Shown here: positions 57,825 through 64,000 of the stretch, in pieces
Position numbering within the stretch: position 1 is the stretch's first letter
Layout of the letters: the number at the start of each line of letters is the position of its first letter
Source of the DNA: Lichina pygmaea
Taxonomy: Eukaryota; Ascomycota; Lichinomycetes; Lichinales; Lichinaceae
Direction: 5' to 3'
DNA: 64,000 nucleotides
Assembly: GCA_963422465.1 (NCBI GenBank)
Contig: OY730172.1
Coordinates: 3,844,001-3,908,000 of the forward strand
Notes under the pieces: generated by a model
The model's input: the letters and a program-made list of their open reading frames with translations, nothing else
Database searches by the model: none
What the model was told of the DNA's origin: nothing
Translations under genes and position numbers: made by a program

Positions 57825-59139
57825 GGTGTGAGCTGGTCCTGGCTGTGCTGTGCTGTGGTGGGACAGATGTACGGAGCCACTGAAGGGTACGAGTTGTGGA
57901 GAGGTGAGACCTGACGCACGTTCCTCCAAGATGTTGCGTCTGAAGTGGTGACACGAGGGCTCGCGCCGGCGGATGTGGAGATAGATCATGATTTTTATCT
58001 TAGTCCATTACTCGTACGAAAGTACTCCCGTACTCCAAGCCGATACTCCCTTTGCTTACGTCATATTGGGTCAGTTCGCAGAAGTCTCTGGCTGTACTTC
58101 TGTACCTCGTACGTATGTACGTCCGTACATTTGTAGCTCTGTACCACTGCCCCCTATCGTAAATGGTACAGACCTTGGAACCACAACTTGATATGTACCA
58201 TGTCACTCCACCCAACCATGCTCACCAAGCTGTGCATGCCAACCCACTGATATCTACAACTCTGGAGTTGTCAGGCAAAGGGAACAAGAAGAGACTACTG
58301 GCAGTAGAATCAATTGCTTCATGGGATTGAGTTCCAGTGGCTAAGCTCCAGCAACTACAAGTAGTCAAGTCAATGCCAAGTCAAGGCAGTCATTCAAGCA
58401 GGGGGTGGACATACTGAAACCTAAGAGAGTATCATAAGTTGTGAGAACATCTTTTGTAGCACTTACGGACCCCCACTGTACAATAGACCAGTGCCATCTC
58501 GTGACCGGAAGAAGAGTACATACGTACCAAGTAGTTGCTGTGCTTACGGAACGTACATAGGGGCTGGTAAATGCATACTCGAAGTCGTATGACTTCTGTA
58601 TCTCATCACGCATTTGCAAATGATCTGATACCGGTACCGGTATAGAGTAAGGTTCCCGTCGTGTCCAGAGACTTCGGCGGACAAAAGTCGCAACTTGTCT
58701 CCGAGGCTTACGGAATCAGATCTTGAGTCGTTCGACATCATCTCCCATCCCCTTAAATACCTGTAGCCTGCAGGAAAACTCTACGAAGTACGAGTAGACA
58801 CAGAAACTACTGATACGTTATTCGTATGGCTTTTTCCAGATTCTGAACGCTGTCGCAGGGTACTGTACTTTCGTACGTATGTACTTCCGTACATACGTAT
58901 GGCTTGCAGGGTCCTCGAATAGCTTGCTCAACATCACTCGTATGCCCATGCCGGTGTCATGAATCACCACGGCCGTTGTTGCTTCTTCTCTAAACTTACG
59001 AGTATGCCGAGTACGAGGCATTTCGACGCGAAGAGTTGTTGCTGACCGGCCCTTGTTGCACACGTTTATTGTATATAAACTTCATCGCGGAAGGCCTGTT
59101 GGATGCAAGAAGGCCCAGATCGCAAGGCTGACTGTTATC
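57825..59139. other. Intergenic with dense GTAC palindromes
   Basis: No domain-bearing frame. GTAC/CGGAGTAC words cluster at 58012-58130 and 58868-58905. TATATAAA near 59075 is about 65 bp before the start of the secreted protein and may be its TATA box. Confidence 0.5.
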
Positions 59140-60016
59140 ATGACCATGTGGCAACTACGGTTCCTGACATCTATAATCTGTGTTACTTGCATGGTCATGG
59201 CTATGCCTCCACGGCCTCGCATTCTAAAGCCAGTGGACGACAAACCCCCACCCCCTGTGAAGATCAAGAATGATGCCGAAAGATGTATAAAAATTGCATT
59301 GGACAAGTTCTGGGTGAGAAATACAGGCCGCGGACGTGGTGCGAAGGGTGCCCGGCTCATATTTTGCAGTGGAGCAGACTCAAGAGAATCTTTGAGTCGG
59401 ATGGATTCACCTCTGTCCAACAACGCTGTGACGCAGACCGAGGCAGACCGAGGCTTTCGGATGTGACAACGGGTGACTGGCAGAAGTATCTGCAAGCAGG
59501 CAGCAGTCGATGTTTCGAACAGAGATGTGACACAGATGCCCCGGTATGTGAACCTAAGAGGACTCATTTCTCCGATTTCAATATCAGGGCTGCAAGCTGA
59601 ATCAGACTTTCTTGTGGTCCGCCTGTAGCAACACGAAGTGGAACTCTGCGCTGGCCAATGTGAGTTCGTGTGGAATAAGCTTCCAGAGCAAGTCACAGGA
59701 GGCAGCCAGGGCCCAATGGCCTTTAAACGAATTCCGGTTTTGTTTCTTCGCTATATGGGCAACGGAAGAACCACGGACACCACCCCTGTACCTCCCTTGC
59801 TGGGTTCGCCAGCGGGTCGATTGCGACTTGGACGCTGGTAAGACCTGCCTTGGTTGTGAACAGGGATCGGCGCTTCGTTTTTGCGAGCGTCTGGAGGCCT
59901 GCTTGCTTGTTCTAGCAGTGTCGAGTTGCGCGGTCTACTTCAAGGGGAGTCGAATGCGGCCTATGCTGCCGCGAGACAGAGCAGTATCTGGCATTCAATA
60001 CATCGTATTGCTATAG
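59140..60016 (+). CDS. Predicted secreted cysteine-containing protein, unknown function
   Basis: Exons 59140-59313, 59370-59543 and 59588-60016, all in phase 0 with GT-AG introns of 44-56 bp, give 258 residues. It starts MTMWQLRFLTSIICVTCMVM, a signal peptide, followed by Pro-rich MPPRPRILKPVDDKPPPP. The mature part has about a dozen cysteines, with patches such as QQRCDADRG, RCFEQRCDTDAPGC, WSACSNTKW and CLGCEQGSALRFC. No known domain is recognised. Small secreted cysteine-rich proteins in fungi are often effectors or wall proteins; here that is inference. The third exon also contains alternative donors (for example at 59658), so its end is less sure than its start. Confidence 0.65.
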
Positions 60017-60246
60017 TCTGCTTCGATGTCGTGCCGTACCTGGAAATTTTGTAGCCTCGAGCTTGCAAAGCCCTACACCATGGCAAACCGCCCAAAGCGT
60101 CTGGCAGCTTTCTCCGAAGAACAGAAAAGATGCAAGGTGACCTGTGGGCGATCTGAAGTATCGTTCAATCGCCAACACGTGGGGATTTACCCACACGGGC
60201 CTGCAGGTCTATTGGCCCAGTACGCGGCCATCCTCGCGAGGCGATC

Positions 60247-60728
60247 TCACACCTCGCCCGGCTTCTTGCTATTGCAGCTCACGATCTTGACTTTGTCAGC
60301 CTCGACGACAGTGTTCTCCATCTTGAAGTGGACTTTCTCGATCAAAAAAGTCCAGACTTCGTCGCAGAAGCGGTACGTATCGAGGTGACCCTAGGACAGA
60401 CGCAATCAGCAAGCCGAGCCTCATATCCGCGGTGCCGTGTAACGAGGATCAGACATGGTTCACCTTGAACGCCAGCTTCGCCCTGACCTTAGCGGACAAG
60501 ATCTCGGTGATGCTTCGGTCGAAGTTGGCAAGGATCTTGATGGCCAGTTGAGGCTCGATCCGCCGCTCCGTGATCAGGTCATCCAGCGTATCGGTCAGGG
60601 CCATACCGATGCTGACATTGGCGTCAGAGGGGAGTGAGGCCAGCATTGGGGCGATAGCCGGCAGAGCAAATTGATACAGACACGCACCTACTGCGGCGGT
60701 ACAGCTCATAGTAAGCCTGTCCGCTCAT
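60247..60728 (-). CDS. TOA2: Transcription factor IIA small (gamma) subunit
   Basis: Exons 60728-60688, 60611-60464 and 60390-60247 give 110 residues, the normal length. The sequence reads [73 protein letters not shown], as in all TFIIA gamma subunits. The N-terminal four-helix part pairs with Toa1 and the beta barrel contacts TBP and DNA at class II promoters. Introns are GT-AG. It is divergent from VMA16, starts about 200 bp apart, so the two share a promoter region. Confidence 0.95.
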
Positions 60729-60931
60729 CGTGGCGGCCTGGACGGTTTCTCGAAGCAACGACGATAAGGAGACGACGTCGCTGTGCGGTCCTGAGGCATG
60801 TGCGAGCATGGGTGAGTCAGCAAGTCACGTGACCTCCACGGTGCGCTACCGTACGGTACGGGACCGCACGGGCTGGCTTGACTTCAGTCCCACTTCATCG
60901 CTGAAGACAAGCTCTTTGGCACGCAGCAGAG
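60729..60931. promoter_or_regulatory. Shared promoter of TOA2 and VMA16
   Basis: Only 203 bp separate the two start codons. A TCACGTGA-like E-box (AGTCACGTGACC at about 60823) and a TACCGTACGGTA palindrome (about 60847-60858) sit in the middle. Confidence 0.5.
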
Positions 60932-61775
60932 ATGAGTCTGACGTATGGCGTAGCAGGCTCGACGGCAGCGTTGGCGGTGGTGGGAGCCTGTGAGTTGCGA
61001 ATGTTGACCAAATGCCCGCAAAGAGGAAGAACGAGGTACGGCTGACGCACTGGGTAGATATGCTCTTCACGGGAGACGGGGAGTCATTCAATGTATGTCT
61101 ATATCAACCTCTGATACTCGATCAGTTCAAATCTGATGATGTCCCTAGGTCGGCCAGTTCCTGGAGACTGTCTCGCCGTTTGCCTGGGCAGACTTGGGGA
61201 TAGGGCTCTGTATAGGACTGTCGGTCGTGGGAGCAGCATGGTGCGAAACCCGCGCAAGCCGGCCTCCAACGCCATGCGAGGTTTCGCTGATCTTCTCATC
61301 AGGGGCATCTTCATCACCGGGTCCTCGATATTAGGCGGTGGTGTCAAAGCCCCCCGGATACGAACCAAGAACCTCATCAGCATCATCTTTTGCGAGGTCG
61401 TGGCCATCTACGGCGTCATCATGTCGATCGTCTTCTCGTCGAAGCTCAACATGGTACACGGCGACGATCTGTACTCTCGAAGCAACTACTACACCGGCTA
61501 CGCCTTGTTTTGGGCGGGCTTGACCGTTGGCATGTGCAACCTCGTCTGCGGCGTATCGGTGGGCATCAACGGGAGCAGCGCGGCGCTAGCCGATGCGGCC
61601 GACCCAAGCTTGTAAGTGGAGTTGTCATTCGTCATAGTCATGCATGACTGACGTTGCTTCACTCTTCCGCAGATTCGTCAAGGTCTTGGTCATTGAGATC
61701 TTCAGCTCGGTCTTGGGACTCTTTGGCCTCATCATCGGCCTACTCATATCAGGCAAGGCGGCAGAGTTCAAATGA
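60932..61775 (+). CDS. VMA16: V-ATPase proteolipid subunit c''
   Basis: Exons 60932-60989, 61058-61092, 61149-61240, 61303-61611 and 61673-61775 give 198 residues. A first hydrophobic segment ([17 protein letters not shown]) precedes TGDGESFN, then four segments of the c-ring fold: [40 protein letters not shown] with the proton-carrying Glu in [31 protein letters not shown] and [32 protein letters not shown] is typical of subunit c''. It sits in the V0 ring that drives H+ into vacuoles and Golgi. The start at 60932 supplies the first membrane segment expected for Vma16; a later ATG at 61012 would lose it. Introns are GT-AG. Confidence 0.94.
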
Positions 61776-62222
61776 AGGTTCGATTTATATGTATCATATA
61801 AGGCTTTACTGAGGCGCTTGCTCGCCTCTTGCGTGAGAGATTGGGTGTTGGGGTTTCAACCAGGTCATCTTGTTAATATTGTCAAGCAGAAGTGCTCTGT
61901 TCCCTCGATGTGATCGTCTTCACTGAGCATGTGGTGGAGGTACTGTTAGAACACTGAGTCTACTACCAGTACGTCTACGAGCACGAGTATGTGCCTTCAG
62001 TTGCGTAGCAACGGGAGATGGAAGCGCATGAAATTCTCTCAGGAGACTGCACCGCGTTACATAAGCAATGAAGAGATCAAAACTTCTTTTGACAACCCCG
62101 CGAAGATCGTTAGCGCGACCAAAAGAATCTCACAATCAACACGTAGCACGGTAAAAGCTTCAGTTTCCTCAATCGACGCAGACGACCAGTCAACGACTTG
62201 AATCAGCCACAGGGACCCCACC
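61776..62222. other. Intergenic between VMA16 and RIP1
   Basis: 447 bp with a 70-codon frame at 61989-62201 that has no domain and probably lies in the RIP1 leader. Confidence 0.45.
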
Positions 62223-63336
62223 ATGCCTACATTGCCTTCAACGATCTCGCCAGCGCTGAGAACATGCGCCCGTCGACAATTGGCTCTCCTCTCGACATGT
62301 AATGTAGCCTCACCACCGCTCCATCACCGGCGAGGAGGTCAACAGCCGCCGCAACAGCAACGCCGACGAGAGAAGAGCGACGTCGCGGCGACAGCGTATT
62401 TCGAGTCGCCATTCCCGAAGAACCCCACGCAGCCAACGATCAACATACCCGACTTTGGCAAGTACAAGAGCGAACGTCCGGCCGACACGAACTTGGTCTT
62501 TCAGTACTTCATGGCGGGCGCCTTTGGCATGTTGACGGCGGCCGGGGCCAAACAGACGGTGCAAGGTGGGTGTTCTCGACGGGCATCATGTCTAGCGGGC
62601 ATCTCGCAGTTGGATGAGATGCTCCGATGATCCAGGCCTATTGATCATTGTTGACGCTACGCACGACTTTCGAGCTGACATGGCCGTGTCTTAGATTTCC
62701 TCGTCAACCTGTCCGCATCGGCGGATGTGCTGGCTCTGGCCAAGGTCGAAGTCGACCTGAACACGATTCCAGAAGGCAAGAATGTAAGTCCCTGCCTGTT
62801 TCTGAACGTGTACTTTGCCCCACACATCACCCCATCTCCTTTGTGGCATTCATCGAGCTGACAACCGACGCAGGTCATCATCAAGTGGCGCGGCAAGCCC
62901 GTCTTCATCCGCCACCGCACGTCCGACGAGATCGAAACGGCACAGAAGGAAGCCTGGGACAAGCTGCGAGATCCCGAGTCGGACGAGGACCGGGTCAAGA
63001 AACCGGAGTGGCTTGTCATGATCGGTGTGTGCCCTATTCGTCTGACCAGAAAGCCATGACTCGCTGTCCCCTCCATCCATTTGAGCTTCCACATCTTACT
63101 CTACTTGACACCACGTAAAATACACCAGCTAAGCTCTGATCACTCTCTACGCAGGCGTCTGCACACATCTCGGATGCGTTCCAATCGGCGAAGCCGGCGA
63201 CTTTGGCGGCTGGTTCTGTCCGTGCCACGGCTCGCACTACGATCTTTCAGGCCGAGCGCGGAAGGGACCTGCGCCGCTCAACCTGCCCGTCCCAGACTAC
63301 GAGTTTACAACCGACACTTCGATCGTCATCGGGTAG
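62223..63336 (+). CDS. RIP1: Rieske iron-sulfur subunit of cytochrome bc1 complex
   Basis: Exons 62223-62565, 62695-62783, 62874-63024 and 63155-63336 give 254 residues. An Arg/Ser-rich mitochondrial presequence (about 55 residues, with a Gln/Arg patch) precedes one membrane segment ([17 protein letters not shown]). Then come the hinge [18 protein letters not shown] and the Rieske fold. The [2Fe-2S] ligands lie in CTHLGC and CPCHGS, with the Pro loop [14 protein letters not shown]. The protein passes electrons from ubiquinol to cytochrome c1 in the inner membrane. Introns are GT-AG, 90-130 bp. Confidence 0.96.
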
Positions 63337-64000
63337 TCGTAGCACCACCCAGTCAAGCGATTTCTTAGCTTCTTTCTAGAATTCTCTGTGCGCCTTCTAC
63401 TCCACGTCACGCCTCTTCTTCTTCTTCTTCTTCTTCTTCTTCTTCGTGTTCTTCGTACTATCCCTGTACCAACAACACATATTTCCCCCCGTCCCTACAA
63501 AACCCAACAACATCAACCCATCGAGCCATCCACCTCGAGCAGCCAAAAACGCTTCACCTCTTGAGACAGATACGTAACAGTTAGACTTGCGACCGAGATT
63601 GTACAGAGTCGACACAACCAGACAGGTAGCGTGGCCAGGTAGTTGGTGCTAGACGCCCCACACTACGTCACACAGGAGATCCTCCGAGTATTTCGGCCGT
63701 CTTCTTGACTCTTTCAGTGCCACAGTCACTGTACTCCGATAGCTACAGCACTGTACTCCTAGTAACACTATACCCCTGAAGAGTGTAATTACCACTCCTA
63801 GCATGCTGTACTCGTAGTGTACTGTACTACTCTCATAGCCGTGCAGTACCTCGTGATCGCATACCCACCGCTCCCTACTTATCTACAGAACGGGACAAGT
63901 CCCCTTGTTCGACGTCGAGCACGTAGAGCCACGGTTCCTACGTACAGTACGTATTTCATACGTGTCTAGATCCTGCTGCCGCTGTAGAGGTAGACGTCCG
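63337..64000. other. Intergenic; no gene seen
   Basis: Starts with a TTC/CTT microsatellite (about 63416-63445), then AT-richer DNA with ACTGTACTC-type repeats at 63725-63830 and GTAC palindromes near 63940. No supported frame. Confidence 0.55.

Noticed and set aside
61012-61203. VMA16 start at the ATG at 61012
   Set aside because: It would lack the first membrane segment; an upstream exon at 60932-60989 supplies it in phase.

Overview
The window is nuclear DNA from a GC-rich, intron-dense filamentous or yeast-like fungus. The evidence is short GT-AG introns of roughly 45-120 bp, many tiny exons, a GPI-anchored GH72 glucan transferase, a fungal ClC exchanger and a TRP channel of the Yvc1 type. 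A basidiomycete fits best (tiny first exons, intron density, a BSC6-like MFS carrier, a PI31 homologue), but an ascomycete cannot be excluded from sequence alone. Nothing prokaryotic or organellar is seen. Exon boundaries given here are my own reading from splice signals, phase and family conservation; none has transcript support.

Layout. 1-2514: 3' two thirds of a vacuolar TRP channel gene (YVC1-like). 4180-5850: C2H2 zinc-finger factor. 5851-9816: gene-free, repeat-rich, with a MITE. 9817-11433: long secreted charged repeat protein. About 11600-17565: transposon nest (Ty1/Copia fossil, a truncated minus-strand LINE, a ~205-bp tandem array, a truncated plus-strand LINE with a clear 13-bp target duplication). 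17566-20063: gene-free. 20064-27150: PI31-like proteasome regulator, ATG18, PPS1-like dual-specificity phosphatase. 27151-29087: second MITE and a Tc1/mariner transposase remnant. 29088-30980: MFS carrier. 32460-37112: 156-bp minisatellite and a large ULP1-type SUMO protease gene. 38115-39773: GH72 enzyme. 41241-41674: a SINE whose tail copies the LINE tail. 42350-46204: BUB3, GPN2, POP5. 47476-48316: small secreted protein. 49396-57824: gephyrin-type molybdenum cofactor protein, DPB3-like histone-fold protein, ClC exchanger, TMEM42-like EamA protein. 59140-60016: secreted cysteine-containing protein. 60247-63336: TFIIA gamma (TOA2), V-ATPase c'' (VMA16), Rieske iron-sulfur protein (RIP1).

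The conserved genes are housekeeping functions with no shared pathway, as usual in fungi. Several are paired head to head on short shared upstream regions (ATG18/PPS1, BUB3/GPN2, DPB3/ClC, TOA2/VMA16). Three predicted secreted proteins without recognised domains sit next to repeat-rich DNA, a common setting for effector candidates. The most interesting signal is the transposon ecology: a LINE, a SINE that shares its 3' tail and so probably borrows its machinery, and a two-member Tc1/mariner-type MITE family. Intergenic DNA is also filled with a palindrome-prone GTAC/CGGAGTAC motif that is scarce inside genes.
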